From Leucobacter sp. UBA1945 (lineage in GTDB: Bacteria; Actinomycetota; Actinomycetes; Actinomycetales; Microbacteriaceae): 34,199 nucleotides of DNA. The stretch's first letter is position 1. Each line of letters starts with the position of its first letter. Shown here in pieces: positions 21,749 through 30,450 of this stretch. A program made the position numbers and the translations under genes. Location of the stretch: the NCBI GenBank assembly GCA_002336855.1, contig DDEV01000035.1, positions 1 through 34,199 on the forward strand, read 5' to 3'. The notes under the pieces were generated by a model. The model was not told the origin of the DNA. It was given only the letters and a program-made list of their open reading frames with translations, and made no database searches.

Positions 21749-22843
21749 ATGTCTGAGCACTCAGCTCCCACTCCCGCCGCTGCGAGCGCTTCTGCCCCCA
21801 GCAGCTCAAAACAAGGCGGCTGGCGCAGTTGGCCCATCATTCGTGACGTTCGAGGCAGCGTTGGATTGCAGCGTGGCATGCTCGTGGCCGGCCTCTTGCT
21901 CGTCATCGTCTTCGTGTTGATGGCAGCGCTCGCCCCGTGGATCGCCCCGTATAACTACAACGCGATCTCGGGTCCAGACGGCGACTTCGGCAGCCGCATG
22001 GCACCCTCGGCCGCGCACCCCTTTGGCACCACGATCGCCGGGTACGACGTGCTTTCGCGTGTGATCTGGGGTTCGCGCACGGCATTTCTCGTCATCGTGA
22101 TCGCGGTCGCGGCCTCAATTTTTCTCGGATCGCTGCTCGGCCTCGTTTCGGCATATGTCGGTGGCGCAGTCGACCGCGTGCTTGTGATGCTTGCTGACGC
22201 GATCTACGCCTTTCCGTCGCTGCTGCTCGCGATCGTGATGTCGATCATGATCTCTGGTGGTCAATCAAGCCTGTGGGGCGGCATCTGGTCGGCGTCGCTG
22301 TCGATCACGGTGGTGTTCATTCCGCAGTACTTCAGGGTGGTTCGAAGCGAAGTCATTCGCGTGAAAGCCGAGGCTTTCGTGGAGTCTGCGCGGGTGATCG
22401 GCGCCTCGCATCGCCGCATCATGTTCCAGCACGTGTTTCGCAATTCGACTCGGTCGCTGCCGCTCGTGTTCACCCTGAACGCGTCTGAAGCGATCCTCAC
22501 CCTTGCTGGCCTCGGATTCTTGGGCTTCGGTATCGAACCAAACTCCGCAGCTGAGTGGGGCTACGACCTCAATAAGGCCGTTGCAGACGTCACGAACGGT
22601 GTGTGGTGGACGAGTCTCTGGCCAGGCATCGCGATTGTCTTGGTGGTGATGGGCCTGACCCTTACCGGTGAGAGCCTGAACGATCTGTCCGATCCTCGCC
22701 TACGATTGCGGCGTCGCGCGAAAGCCGGCAGTGGCGCGGTGACCTCGACCTCGGTCATCGCCGTGCAGCAAGCGGCCGCCGCCGCGGCAGGCGCAGCTGA
22801 CACCGCAGCTTCTGCAAACCGCGAAGAGGGAGCACCATCATGA
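21749..22843 (+). CDS. ABC transporter permease, DppC type (system 1)
   Basis: A 364-residue DppC/OppC permease. An Ala/Ser-rich cytoplasmic N-terminus (1-30) precedes TM1 (MLVAGLLLVIVFVLMAALAPWIAPYNY), then HPFGTTIAGYDVLSRVIWGSRTAFLV, the signature start of DppC proteins. The EAA loop is EAFVESARVIGASHRRIMFQHVFRNS, and LAGLGFLGFGIEPNSAAEWGYDL follows in the usual place. The C-terminal extension after the last helix is again Ala-rich (about residues 325-360). It is 2 nt after the DppB-like gene and its stop overlaps the ATPase start (ATGA), so the three membrane-side subunits are coupled. Confidence 0.95.
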   Translation: MSEHSAPTPAAASASAPSSSKQGGWRSWPIIRDVRGSVGLQRGMLVAGLLLVIVFVLMAALAPWIAPYNYNAISGPDGDFGSRMAPSAAHPFGTTIAGYDVLSRVIWGSRTAFLVIVIAVAASIFLGSLLGLVSAYVGGAVDRVLVMLADAIYAFPSLLLAIVMSIMISGGQSSLWGGIWSASLSITVVFIPQYFRVVRSEVIRVKAEAFVESARVIGASHRRIMFQHVFRNSTRSLPLVFTLNASEAILTLAGLGFLGFGIEPNSAAEWGYDLNKAVADVTNGVWWTSLWPGIAIVLVVMGLTLTGESLNDLSDPRLRLRRRAKAGSGAVTSTSVIAVQQAAAAAAGAADTAASANREEGAPS

Positions 22844-24528
22844 GCAACGTGCTCGATATCCAGAACCTTGAGATCACCTTCGCTACCGACCGCGGGCCGG
22901 TAAAGGCGGTTGACCGGGTATCGCTCGAGGTTGCGCCGCGTAGCGTGCTCGCAGTCGTCGGTGAATCTGGCTCCGGCAAGACGGTGACCGCGAAGACCGT
23001 GCTGGGGCTGCTGCCGGAGACTGCCGCCTCCAGGGGAGTTGTGCTGCTCGCAAACACGAGCGGCGGAGAGCCAAGCAGCGTCTTGACACTCAGCCCTGAA
23101 CAGCTGCGTGCGGTGCGCGGGCGCGATGTCGCGATGGTCTTCCAAGAGGCGTCAACCGCATTGAACCCCGTGTACACGGTGGGCTGGCAGATCGCAGAGG
23201 GGCTTCGGGCGCACGGCAAGGTCTCGAAGAAGGCAGCCAGGGCCAAAGCAATCGACATGCTGCGCAAGGTCGGCATTCCCGAACCCGAGCGTCGCGTCGA
23301 CTCCTACCCTCATCAGCTCTCGGGCGGTCAGAAGCAACGTGTCGTGATCGCGATGGCGCTTGCGCTGAACCCCGGGCTGATCGTTGCCGACGAGCCCACG
23401 ACGGCGCTCGACGTGACGGTGCAGGCCGAGATTCTCGACTTGCTGCGTCAGTGCCGCGACGAGTTCGGGGCCTCGATCATGCTGATCACGCACAACATGG
23501 GTGTCGTCGCAGACCTCGCCGATGAAGTCGCCGTGATGTACCAAGGCGAGGTTGTTGAGCGGGCGCCAGTGGCCGAGCTCTTCGCTGCGCCACGGGAGAA
23601 GTACACGCGCGACCTGCTCGCAGCCGTGCCGCGGCTCGGCGGAGAAGGCCGCGTGCGCGCCGCTGAGCGTGCCATGGAGCGAGCACTGCAGCCAGAACGC
23701 GAGCCACTGGTGCGCGCGAGCGGCCTCGAAATCGAATACCCCGGGCGCCTCGGCAAGCCAGGCTTCAAAGCCGTGAAAGGCGTTGATTTCGATATCGCTG
23801 CGGGCGAGGTGCTCGGCCTCGTCGGCGAATCAGGCTCAGGCAAGTCGACGATCGGGCGAGCGCTTGCGGGCCTCACCCCGGTCAGTGGTGGCTCGCTCAG
23901 AGTACTTGGTGTCGAGATGCTCGGTTTCAAAGAGCGCGAGTTTCGGCCGGTGCGCCGTGACATCGGCTTTGTCTTCCAGGATCCGGCGACGAGTTTCAAT
24001 CCAAGATTCACGATCGCCGAGTGCGTTGCTGAGCCGATGATCGTGCACGGGCTCGCCCGTGACGCTGATCGCGCCAGGGCTCGCGTTAACGAACTGCTCG
24101 AGGCAGTGCAGCTCCCGGCCGCTTACGGCGACCGGTATCCGCATGAGCTCTCGGGCGGACAGCGTCAGCGTGCCTCGCTCGCTCGCGGCCTCGCGCTCGA
24201 TCCGAAGCTCTTGATCGCCGATGAGCCGACGAGTGCACTCGACGTCTCGGTGCAAGCAAAGGTGCTCGAGTTGTTTGCCGAACTGCAGCGCGAGCTCGGC
24301 TTTGCCTCGCTCTTTATTACGCACGACCTCGCCGTGGTGGATGCGCTTGCAGACCGTGTCGGTGTGCTGCTGCACGGCGAGCTCGTCGAGGTAGGAACAG
24401 GGGAGCAGGTGCTCGGGTCACCCGAACACCCGTACACCCAGAGACTGCTGGCATCACTGCCAGTGCCTGATCCTGTGGAGCAGGCAACACGACGCGACGC
24501 GTGGCGAAGCACTCTCTCGGGTAGCTGA
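22840..24528 (+). CDS. Double-ATPase fusion (DppD-DppF) of peptide ABC system 1
   Basis: A 562-residue cytoplasmic protein with two complete ABC ATPase domains, the equivalent of separate DppD and DppF. Domain 1: Walker A GESGSGKT (41-48), signature LSGGQKQR, Walker B LIVADEPTTALD, then H-loop ITHNMG. Domain 2 (from about residue 285): GESGSGKST, LSGGQRQR, LLIADEPTSALD, ITHDLAV. Each domain ends with the oligopeptide-type C-terminal extension (AAPREKYTRDLLAAVP and GSPEHPYTQRLLASLP). It starts inside the stop of the DppC-like gene. This fusion is common in actinobacterial peptide importers. It hydrolyses ATP to drive uptake of the SBP ligand. Confidence 0.95.
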   Translation: MSNVLDIQNLEITFATDRGPVKAVDRVSLEVAPRSVLAVVGESGSGKTVTAKTVLGLLPETAASRGVVLLANTSGGEPSSVLTLSPEQLRAVRGRDVAMVFQEASTALNPVYTVGWQIAEGLRAHGKVSKKAARAKAIDMLRKVGIPEPERRVDSYPHQLSGGQKQRVVIAMALALNPGLIVADEPTTALDVTVQAEILDLLRQCRDEFGASIMLITHNMGVVADLADEVAVMYQGEVVERAPVAELFAAPREKYTRDLLAAVPRLGGEGRVRAAERAMERALQPEREPLVRASGLEIEYPGRLGKPGFKAVKGVDFDIAAGEVLGLVGESGSGKSTIGRALAGLTPVSGGSLRVLGVEMLGFKEREFRPVRRDIGFVFQDPATSFNPRFTIAECVAEPMIVHGLARDADRARARVNELLEAVQLPAAYGDRYPHELSGGQRQRASLARGLALDPKLLIADEPTSALDVSVQAKVLELFAELQRELGFASLFITHDLAVVDALADRVGVLLHGELVEVGTGEQVLGSPEHPYTQRLLASLPVPDPVEQATRRDAWRSTLSGS

Positions 24529-24540
24529 ACCTTACAGATT

Positions 24541-24558
24541 GTGACCCGCAAGGGTCAC
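24541..24558 (+). terminator. Hairpin after the first ABC operon
   Basis: GTGACCC/GGGTCAC with a 4-nt loop follows the stop codon by 12 nt. The trailing sequence (GATTCTGTTGCGTC) is only modestly T-rich, so it may stop transcription weakly or be a recognition dyad for the next operon. Confidence 0.55.
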
Positions 24559-24608
24559 GATTCTGTTGCGTCTGCACAGCCGAGGCGGCGTGCCACCGTG
24601 CACATCGT

Positions 24609-24628
24609 TAGGCTAAACAAGTTAGATT
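24609..24628 (+). promoter_or_regulatory. -10 box(es) of the second peptide-ABC operon
   Basis: TAGGCT (24609-24614), as in operon 1, and TAGATT (24623-24628) lie about 70-80 nt before GTG 24693, with AAGGAGG at 24679-24685. Either could serve as -10. Confidence 0.45.
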
Positions 24629-24692
24629 CCATCTCCGTCGCCGGAATACTCATCCTGGGTTGCCCGGCGCGGAACAACAAGGAGGAAGATCA

Positions 24693-26348
24693 GTGAAACG
24701 ATCACGGATCGGTCTGGGCATTATCGCCCTGGCTGCCGCGGGTTCCCTGGCTCTTGCGGGTTGCGCCTCAGGCGGCGACGCAGGTTCGGGCAGTTCGGGT
24801 GGCAACATCATCACCGCGAATGGCTCGGAGCCGCAGAACCCGCTCATTCCGACCAACACCAACGAGGTCGGCGGCGGCAAGATTCTCGACTCGATCTTTG
24901 CTGGACTGGTGTACTACGCAGCAGACGGATCGGCACACAACGATGTCGCTGAGTCGATCGAGACCGAAGACGCTATTCACTACACCGTGAAGCTGCGCGA
25001 AGATGCCAAGTTCTCTGACGGTACTGCTGTCAAGGCAGAAAACTTCGTCAAGGCATGGAACCAGGGTGCAAGCAACGAGCTGCAGCACCTCAGCAACTAC
25101 TTCTTCGAAGACATCGAAGGCTTCGAGATCAGCGACGGTGCCGACGGCACCGCTGGCACCGAAGATGACGTCTACGGTGCCGTGGGCGACATGTCGGGTC
25201 TGAAGGTCGTGGACGACTTCACCTTCGAGGTGACCCTGAAGAAGGCCGCATCGGACTTCCCGCTGCGCCTGGGCTACTCGGCGTTCTACCCGCTGCCCGA
25301 CGTCGCGTTTGAAGACCTCGAGGCATTCGGCCAGAACCCGATCGGCAACGGTCCCTACAAGCTCGCTGGCGATGACGCGTGGCAGCACGACGTGCAGATC
25401 GAGCTCGTGAAGAACGATGAGTACAACGGCCCCCGTGAGGTCAAGAACGATGGCCTGACCATCATCTTCTACGCTTCGCAGGATGCAGCATACGCTGACC
25501 TCCAGGGTGGCAACCTCGACGTGCTCGATGCTGTGCCCGACGCTGCACTCAGCACCTTCGAGAGCGACCTCGGTGACCGTGCTGTAAACCAGCCTGCTGC
25601 GATCTTCCAGTCGTTCACCATCCCGGAGCGCCTCGCTCACTTCGGTGGAGAAGAGGGCAAGCTGCGTCGCGCCGCTATTTCGATGGCTATTGACCGCACC
25701 GAGATCACCGATGTGATCTTCGAGGGCACTCGCACCCCCGCGAGCGACTTCACCTCGCCTGTTATCGACGGTTGGAGCGATTCGCTCAAGGGCGCTGAGG
25801 TGCTCGAGTTCAACCCCGAGAAGGCCAAGGAACTGTGGGCACAGGCTGACGCCATCAGCCCCTGGGAAGGCACTTTCGAGATCGCCTACAACGCTGACGG
25901 CGGTCACCAGGGCTGGGTTGATGCTGTGACCAACAGCATCAAGAACACGCTGAGCATCGAGGCTGCGGGTCACCCGTACCCCACGTTTGCTGAGGCTCGC
26001 ACCGAGATCACCAACCGCACGATCCAGACCGCATTCCGTACCGGTTGGCAGGCAGACTACCCGGGCCTGTACAACTTCCTCGGCCCGTTGTACGCAACGA
26101 ACGCTGGCTCGAACGACGGTGACTACTCGAGCCCCGAGTTCGACGGTCTGCTCGCTCAGGGCATCGTCGACACCGACCAGGAAGCTGCGAACAAGTACTT
26201 CCAGCAGGCGCAGGAGATTCTGCTTCAGGATCTGCCCGCGACCCCGCTGTGGTACTCGAACGTGACCGGTGGTTACGGCGAGAACGTGTCGAACGTACAG
26301 TTCGGCTGGAACTCGGTTCCGATCTACTACGAGATCACCAAGGGCTAG
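24693..26348 (+). CDS. Peptide-type ABC transporter substrate-binding lipoprotein (system 2)
   Basis: A 551-residue SBP_bac_5 protein with type II signal peptide and lipobox LALAGC (Cys24), then an acidic/Gly-rich linker. Its body reads more like OppA than the system 1 SBP: EPQNPLIPTNTNEVGGGKILDSIF, HYTVKLREDAKFSDGTAVKAENFVKAWN, FGQNPIGNGPYKL, AISMAIDRTEITDVIFEGTRTPASDF and TGWQADYPGLYNFLGPLY, the last marking the C-terminal lobe of OppA-like proteins. Oligopeptide binding is therefore likely. GTG 24693 has AAGGAGG 7-8 nt upstream. Codon use is strongly optimised, suggesting high expression. The gene is followed by an attenuator hairpin and then the permease genes. Confidence 0.95.
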   Translation: MKRSRIGLGIIALAAAGSLALAGCASGGDAGSGSSGGNIITANGSEPQNPLIPTNTNEVGGGKILDSIFAGLVYYAADGSAHNDVAESIETEDAIHYTVKLREDAKFSDGTAVKAENFVKAWNQGASNELQHLSNYFFEDIEGFEISDGADGTAGTEDDVYGAVGDMSGLKVVDDFTFEVTLKKAASDFPLRLGYSAFYPLPDVAFEDLEAFGQNPIGNGPYKLAGDDAWQHDVQIELVKNDEYNGPREVKNDGLTIIFYASQDAAYADLQGGNLDVLDAVPDAALSTFESDLGDRAVNQPAAIFQSFTIPERLAHFGGEEGKLRRAAISMAIDRTEITDVIFEGTRTPASDFTSPVIDGWSDSLKGAEVLEFNPEKAKELWAQADAISPWEGTFEIAYNADGGHQGWVDAVTNSIKNTLSIEAAGHPYPTFAEARTEITNRTIQTAFRTGWQADYPGLYNFLGPLYATNAGSNDGDYSSPEFDGLLAQGIVDTDQEAANKYFQQAQEILLQDLPATPLWYSNVTGGYGENVSNVQFGWNSVPIYYEITKG

Positions 26349-26362
26349 GCGCACCTAGCTCA

Positions 26363-26396
26363 AGAGGCCCCGCATGCCACCGCATTCGGGGCCTCT
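26363..26396 (+). terminator. Intra-operon attenuator after the second SBP gene
   Basis: A perfect 10-bp stem AGAGGCCCCG/CGGGGCCTCT (26363-26372 and 26387-26396, 14-nt loop) followed by CCCTT. It occupies the same place as the hairpin after the first SBP gene. Confidence 0.8.
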
Positions 26397-26511
26397 CCCT
26401 TGGGAGCGCGCGATCCGCGCCCCGCGGCAATGTAGCCGTAAACTACGAATCGCACCATAACTGCGAGAGAATACCCACTATGCATATTGTTACTAAGCGA
26501 AGGCGGGGCTC

Positions 26512-27438
26512 ATGCTGAGATACATCCTCTTCCGCATCCTGCAGGTGATCCCGGTTTTGCTGGGCACCACATTTCTGATCTATTTCATGGTCTTTGCCAT
26601 GCCTGGCGATCCGATCGTCGCGATGTTCGGCGACAAGACGCCGAACCCGGTCGTGCTCGAGAAGCTACGGGCGCAATACCACCTCGACCAGCCTTTCATC
26701 GTGCAGTACCTGCTGTACCTCAAGGGAATGTTCGTCGGCGACTTCGGCACCAGCTTCTCAGGGCAGCCGGTCAGCACCATTCTTGCCCGTACCTTCCCGG
26801 TCACCGCGGCTCTCGCCATCATGGCGATCATCATCGAGTTCATTCTCGCTGTCGTGATCGGCCTGTTCTCGGGCCTGCGTAAGGGCAAGCTGTTCGACAA
26901 CGTCAACCTCATCATCGGCCTGCTTATGATGAGCGTGCCGATCTTCGTGATCGCGTTCATCGCTCAGTACTTCTTCACGATCAAGCTCCACTGGTTCCCC
27001 ACAACCGTTGGCTCGGACACCTCTTTTACTTCTCTTCTGCTGCCCGCGATCGTGCTCGGTGTCAGCCTGTACGCGACGAGCATGCGCCTCACGCGGTCCT
27101 CGGTCATCGACACGTTGAACCAAGACTTTGTGCGCACCGCCTATTCGAAGGGCCTTTCGCGAGGTCGCGTGATCCCCGTGCACGTGCTGCGCAACTCACT
27201 GATCCCGACAATCACCAATAGCGCGGCGAACTTCGGCGTGCTGCTTGTCGGCGCGACCGTGACAGAGGGTATCTTCAACGTGCCCGGTGTCGGTAACACG
27301 CTGTACCAGGCCATTCTGCGAGGCGAGAACGCGACTGTGGTCTCCTTCGTCACCGTGATGGTGCTTCTCTACCTTGGCGTGAACCTGGTCATCGACCTGC
27401 TGTACGCCGTGCTTGATCCGAGGATCCGCTATGTCTGA
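26512..27438 (+). CDS. ABC transporter permease, OppB/DppB type (system 2)
   Basis: A 308-residue BPD_transp_1 permease: TM1 MLRYILFRILQVIPVLLGTT with LIYFMVFAMPGDPI, loop AMFGDKTPNPVVLEKLRAQYHLDQPFIVQYLLYLKG, EAA loop DFVRTAYSKGLSRGRVIPVHVLRNSLIP and end VIDLLYAVLDPRIRYV. This is standard OppB length, shorter than the system 1 partner, which has an N-terminal extension. ATG 26512 has a moderate GGCGGGG site. A 12-codon reading frame (ATG 26480) ends within the first codons and may couple translation. The next gene overlaps by 8 nt. Confidence 0.95.
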   Translation: MLRYILFRILQVIPVLLGTTFLIYFMVFAMPGDPIVAMFGDKTPNPVVLEKLRAQYHLDQPFIVQYLLYLKGMFVGDFGTSFSGQPVSTILARTFPVTAALAIMAIIIEFILAVVIGLFSGLRKGKLFDNVNLIIGLLMMSVPIFVIAFIAQYFFTIKLHWFPTTVGSDTSFTSLLLPAIVLGVSLYATSMRLTRSSVIDTLNQDFVRTAYSKGLSRGRVIPVHVLRNSLIPTITNSAANFGVLLVGATVTEGIFNVPGVGNTLYQAILRGENATVVSFVTVMVLLYLGVNLVIDLLYAVLDPRIRYV

Positions 27439-28384
27439 GCCAAAGAACACTGAAATCGAACACTTCGTAGCTCCTTTCGAGGAGACCCCGGTTGCCGCGG
27501 TTGACGCGGTCAAGGTGAGCGAGAAGAAGCAGAACCTCTGGACCGACGCCTGGTCAGACATGCGTCGCCGGCCGATGTTCTGGATCTCGGCAGCAATCAT
27601 TCTGCTTGTGGTCATCGTCTCGCTGTTTCCGACCCTGTTCACTCAGGTTGATCCGCGGGCATGCCAGCTTTCGCTCTCGAACCAGGGCCCGACTGCCGGG
27701 CACCCGCTGGGCTTCAACAAGCAGGGTTGTGACATCTACTCGCGTGTGATTCACGGCACTTCAACCTCGGTCTCGGTGGGGCTCATCGTGATTCTGATGA
27801 CCTTCGTGTTCGGCACGATCATGGGAGCACTGTCGGGCTACTTCGGTGGGATGGTCGACACTGTGATCTCGCGCGTCGGCGATATCTTCTTCTCGATCCC
27901 TTACATCCTTGCTGCTGTGGTTGTGATGAGCGTGCTCTCGTCGCACCGCAACATCTTCGTGATTGCACTTGCCATCGGCGGGTTTTCGTGGCCGGTGACG
28001 GCTCGTATTCTGCGAGCTGAAATTCTGCGTGTGAAGAACAGCGACTTCGTGATGGCTTCCGAGGCTCTTGGGCTCTCGGGGTTCAAGACGTTGTGGCGTC
28101 ACGTGATGCCGAACTCGATCGCGCCGGTGCTCGTGGTCACCACGCTTTCGCTCTCGGCGGCAATCGTTGCCGAGGCAACACTCTCGTTCCTTGGTGTTGG
28201 TCTGCCGCCGGCTCAGTTCATGAGTTGGGGGCTCGACATTAGCGCCGCTCAGAGCGATCTACGCGTGCGTCCGCAGAACCTCATCTACCCATCAATCGCG
28301 CTCAGCGTGACCGTGCTCGGCTTCATCATGCTGGGCGAGGTCGTGCGAGATGCGCTCGACCCGAAGGCGAGGGCGCAGCGATGA
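27431..28384 (+). CDS. ABC transporter permease, OppC/DppC type (system 2)
   Basis: A 317-residue OppC/DppC permease. A cytoplasmic start with EHFVAPFEETPVAAVD and KKQNLWTDAWSDMRRRPMFW precedes TM1, then HPLGFNKQGCDIYSRVIHGTSTSVSVGL (signature after the first helix), EAA loop DFVMASEALGLSGFKTLWRHVMPNS and EATLSFLGVGLPPAQFMSWGLDI. The end reads LGEVVRDALDPKARAQR. Its ATG 27431 lies within the end of the OppB-like gene, and its own stop overlaps the ATPase start (ATGA), so translation of all three membrane-side subunits is coupled. Confidence 0.95.
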   Translation: MSEPKNTEIEHFVAPFEETPVAAVDAVKVSEKKQNLWTDAWSDMRRRPMFWISAAIILLVVIVSLFPTLFTQVDPRACQLSLSNQGPTAGHPLGFNKQGCDIYSRVIHGTSTSVSVGLIVILMTFVFGTIMGALSGYFGGMVDTVISRVGDIFFSIPYILAAVVVMSVLSSHRNIFVIALAIGGFSWPVTARILRAEILRVKNSDFVMASEALGLSGFKTLWRHVMPNSIAPVLVVTTLSLSAAIVAEATLSFLGVGLPPAQFMSWGLDISAAQSDLRVRPQNLIYPSIALSVTVLGFIMLGEVVRDALDPKARAQR

Positions 28385-30069
28385 GCGAACGCAAGCCAAT
28401 CCTTAGCGTGCGCGACCTGAAGGTCGCGTTCAAGACCGATAAGACGGTCAACGAGGTGCTTCACGGAGTGAACCTCGACGTCTACCCGGGCGAAACTGTC
28501 GCAATCGTGGGTGAGTCTGGCTCTGGCAAGTCGACCATGATGCACGCGGTGATCAACCTGCTGCCCGGAACCGGGCACATCACCGGCGGTTCTATCGACT
28601 GGAACGGGCGCGAACTCGTCGGCATCGGTCGGCGCGACATGGAGTCGATCCGAGGCCGAGAGATCGGCATGGTTCCTCAGGATCCGATGTCGAACTTGAA
28701 CCCGGTCTGGTCGATCGGATTTCAGGTTGAAGAGGCGATCCGTGCAAACGGGCTCGCCTCGTCGAAGAAGGATGTCAAGAAGCGCGCCGTCGAGGTGCTC
28801 GAGCAGGCGGGCCTGCAGGACGCCGAGCGGCGCATGCGTCAGTACCCGCATCAGTTCTCGGGTGGCATGAAGCAGCGCGCGCTCATTGGAATCGGTCTGT
28901 CGGCTAACCCCGATCTGCTGATTGCCGACGAGCCCACCTCGGCGCTCGACGTCACGGTGCAGAGAGTGGTGCTCGATCACCTTGCCGAGCGCACGCGCGC
29001 TCTCGGAACCGCAGTGGTCTTCATCACGCACGATCTTGGCCTCGCCGCTGAGCGCGCGGAGAAGCTCATCGTGATGTACCGCGGCAATATTGTGGAGTCG
29101 GGCCCGAGCCGCCAGATTCTGCAGGATCCGAAGCATCCGTACACGAAGCGCTTGGTGTCTGCGGCGCCGTCGCTGGCCTCCCGTCGTATCGGCAGCAACG
29201 CCGATCTGCCGGCAGCGCCGACCGAGTCGTTTGACGTCGCGGCCATCGCTGAAGACGACAGTCGCGTCATTGGTAAGCCGCTCATCGAGGTCGAAAATCT
29301 GCGCAAGGTCTACCAGCTGCGCAAGGGCAACTTCGGGCACGAAGATTTCGTTGCAGTCGAGGGTGCTACGTTCACCATCAACCGCGGCGAGACTATGGCA
29401 CTCGTGGGTGAGTCGGGTTCGGGCAAGTCGACTATCGCGAAGATGGTGCTGCAGCTCGAGAAGCCGACCGGCGGCACTATTCGCATCGACGGCAAGGACA
29501 CCTCGAAGCTCAGCCGCACTGGGCTGTTCGAACTGCGCAGCCAGCTGCAGCCGGTGTTCCAGGATCCCTACGGATCGCTCGATCCTTTGCGCAATATCGG
29601 CAATACGATCATGGAGCCGCTGAACATTCATAATGTTGGCGACCGTGCGAGCCGTCGTGAACGCGTGCTTGAGCTGCTTGATCAGGTCGCGCTGCCTCGC
29701 TCGCTTGCGACCCGCTACCCGAACGAGCTCTCGGGTGGTCAGCGTCAGCGTGTTGCTGTCGCGCGTGGTCTTGCGCTGAAGCCCGAGATTCTCGTGCTCG
29801 ATGAGGCGGTGTCGGCGCTCGACGTGCTGGTGCAGGCGCAGATTCTTGATCTGCTTGCCGAGCTGCAGCGTGACCTCGGGTTGACCTACCTCTTCATTAC
29901 GCACGACCTCGCTGTCGTGCGCCTGATCGCCGACCGCGTGTGCGTGATGCAGCAGGGCAAGATCGTCGAGCAGGCGACTACTGATGAGGTGTTCGACAAC
30001 CCGCAGCAGCAGTACACGCGCAACTTGCTCGAGGCCATTCCCGGCCGCAGCATCGAGCTTGCGATGTAG
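28381..30069 (+). CDS. Double-ATPase fusion (DppD-DppF type) of peptide ABC system 2
   Basis: A 562-residue protein with two ABC ATPase domains, the same length as the system 1 fusion but clearly different in sequence. Domain 1: Walker A GESGSGKS (44-51), a variant signature FSGGMKQR, Walker B LLIADEPTSALD, ITHDLGL. Domain 2: GESGSGKST, LSGGQRQR, Walker B LVLDEAVSALDVLVQAQI (Ala-Val for Pro-Thr, usual in DppF/OppF), ITHDLAV. It couples ATP hydrolysis to peptide uptake by the two permeases upstream. ATG 28381 overlaps the preceding stop. A strong terminator follows at 30090. Confidence 0.95.
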   Translation: MSERKPILSVRDLKVAFKTDKTVNEVLHGVNLDVYPGETVAIVGESGSGKSTMMHAVINLLPGTGHITGGSIDWNGRELVGIGRRDMESIRGREIGMVPQDPMSNLNPVWSIGFQVEEAIRANGLASSKKDVKKRAVEVLEQAGLQDAERRMRQYPHQFSGGMKQRALIGIGLSANPDLLIADEPTSALDVTVQRVVLDHLAERTRALGTAVVFITHDLGLAAERAEKLIVMYRGNIVESGPSRQILQDPKHPYTKRLVSAAPSLASRRIGSNADLPAAPTESFDVAAIAEDDSRVIGKPLIEVENLRKVYQLRKGNFGHEDFVAVEGATFTINRGETMALVGESGSGKSTIAKMVLQLEKPTGGTIRIDGKDTSKLSRTGLFELRSQLQPVFQDPYGSLDPLRNIGNTIMEPLNIHNVGDRASRRERVLELLDQVALPRSLATRYPNELSGGQRQRVAVARGLALKPEILVLDEAVSALDVLVQAQILDLLAELQRDLGLTYLFITHDLAVVRLIADRVCVMQQGKIVEQATTDEVFDNPQQQYTRNLLEAIPGRSIELAM

Positions 30070-30089
30070 TTCTCATATCGTGGCATAAG

Positions 30090-30133
30090 CCCCGCCCACC
30101 CAGTCTCGGACTGCGGTGGGCGGGTCTTTTTGT
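30090..30133 (+). terminator. Rho-independent terminator of the second ABC operon
   Basis: CCCGCCCACC pairs with GGTGGGCGGG (30091-30100 and 30115-30124), extended by an inner CAGTC/GACTG stem, and is followed by TCTTTTTGTG. Strong stem plus T tract about 20 nt after the last stop codon. Confidence 0.9.
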
Positions 30134-30204
30134 GTGTGGAGCTTGGTGAGTGCGTGGTTCCTTTGGCCGCAGCCACTGCCGCGGCCAGACAAGCAGCAGT
30201 GAAA

Positions 30205-30269
30205 GCACAAAACAGCAGCAAAGGCATACGATTATTCGACTTTTCGTGAGCCTTTCTGCTGCTTTGTGT
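30205..30269. repeat. Imperfect inverted repeat
   Basis: Arms 30205-30225 and 30250-30269 (GCACAAAACAGCAGCAAAGG against CCTTTCTGCTGCTTTGTGT) pair over about 18 of 20 positions with two one-base bulges, around an AT-rich 24-nt loop. It is longer than a normal terminator and has no T tract in position. Confidence 0.65.
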
Positions 30270-30309
30270 CTCTATGCGTGCGGCCCGCGTGCCTGGATAT
30301 CCCGGGGGA

Positions 30310-30376
30310 GCCGCAAATCACGGAGATCAACCGAAATCAAGGATGCAACTGGCCCAACGCGTCCGTGATTTGCGGC
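30310..30376. repeat. Perfect 15-bp inverted repeat
   Basis: GCCGCAAATCACGGA (30310-30324) is exactly complementary to TCCGTGATTTGCGGC (30362-30376) with a 37-nt centre. It could be a large stem-loop, a protein-binding pair of sites, or the ends of a lost small element. The 3'-flanking GATCTCGGTGATTCTCGGTG partly repeats an arm. Confidence 0.8.
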
Positions 30377-30450
30377 GATCTCGGTGATTCTCGGTGTTCT
30401 CGCCTTCGGATGTCTGGGTGTTCTGGTCTCTAGGGTGATCGGGCGCAATA

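Larger units (their letters stand above)
30134..30450. other. Gene-free intergenic stretch with two long inverted repeats
   Basis: I find no convincing coding frame here. A 72-codon frame at 30150-30368 ends a hydrophobic run with LYAC, but it runs through both repeats and lacks a ribosome site. The stretch holds a GGCCGC/GCGGCC dyad near 30163-30184 and the two inverted repeats listed separately. On the minus strand, degenerate CGAGAA/T-CAC units about 10 nt long recur just outside the second repeat (about 30370-30403). Confidence 0.6.

Noticed and set aside
28285..29904. 539-codon open frame opposite the second double-ATPase gene
   Set aside because: It is a shadow of the high-GC coding frame; its product is a His/Arg/Leu mixture without domains, and the opposite strand encodes clear ABC ATPase motifs.
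30150..30368. 72-codon frame with a signal-like run ending in LYAC (lipobox-like)
   Set aside because: No ribosome site, it crosses both inverted repeats, codon use is unlike the rest and it ends without any domain.
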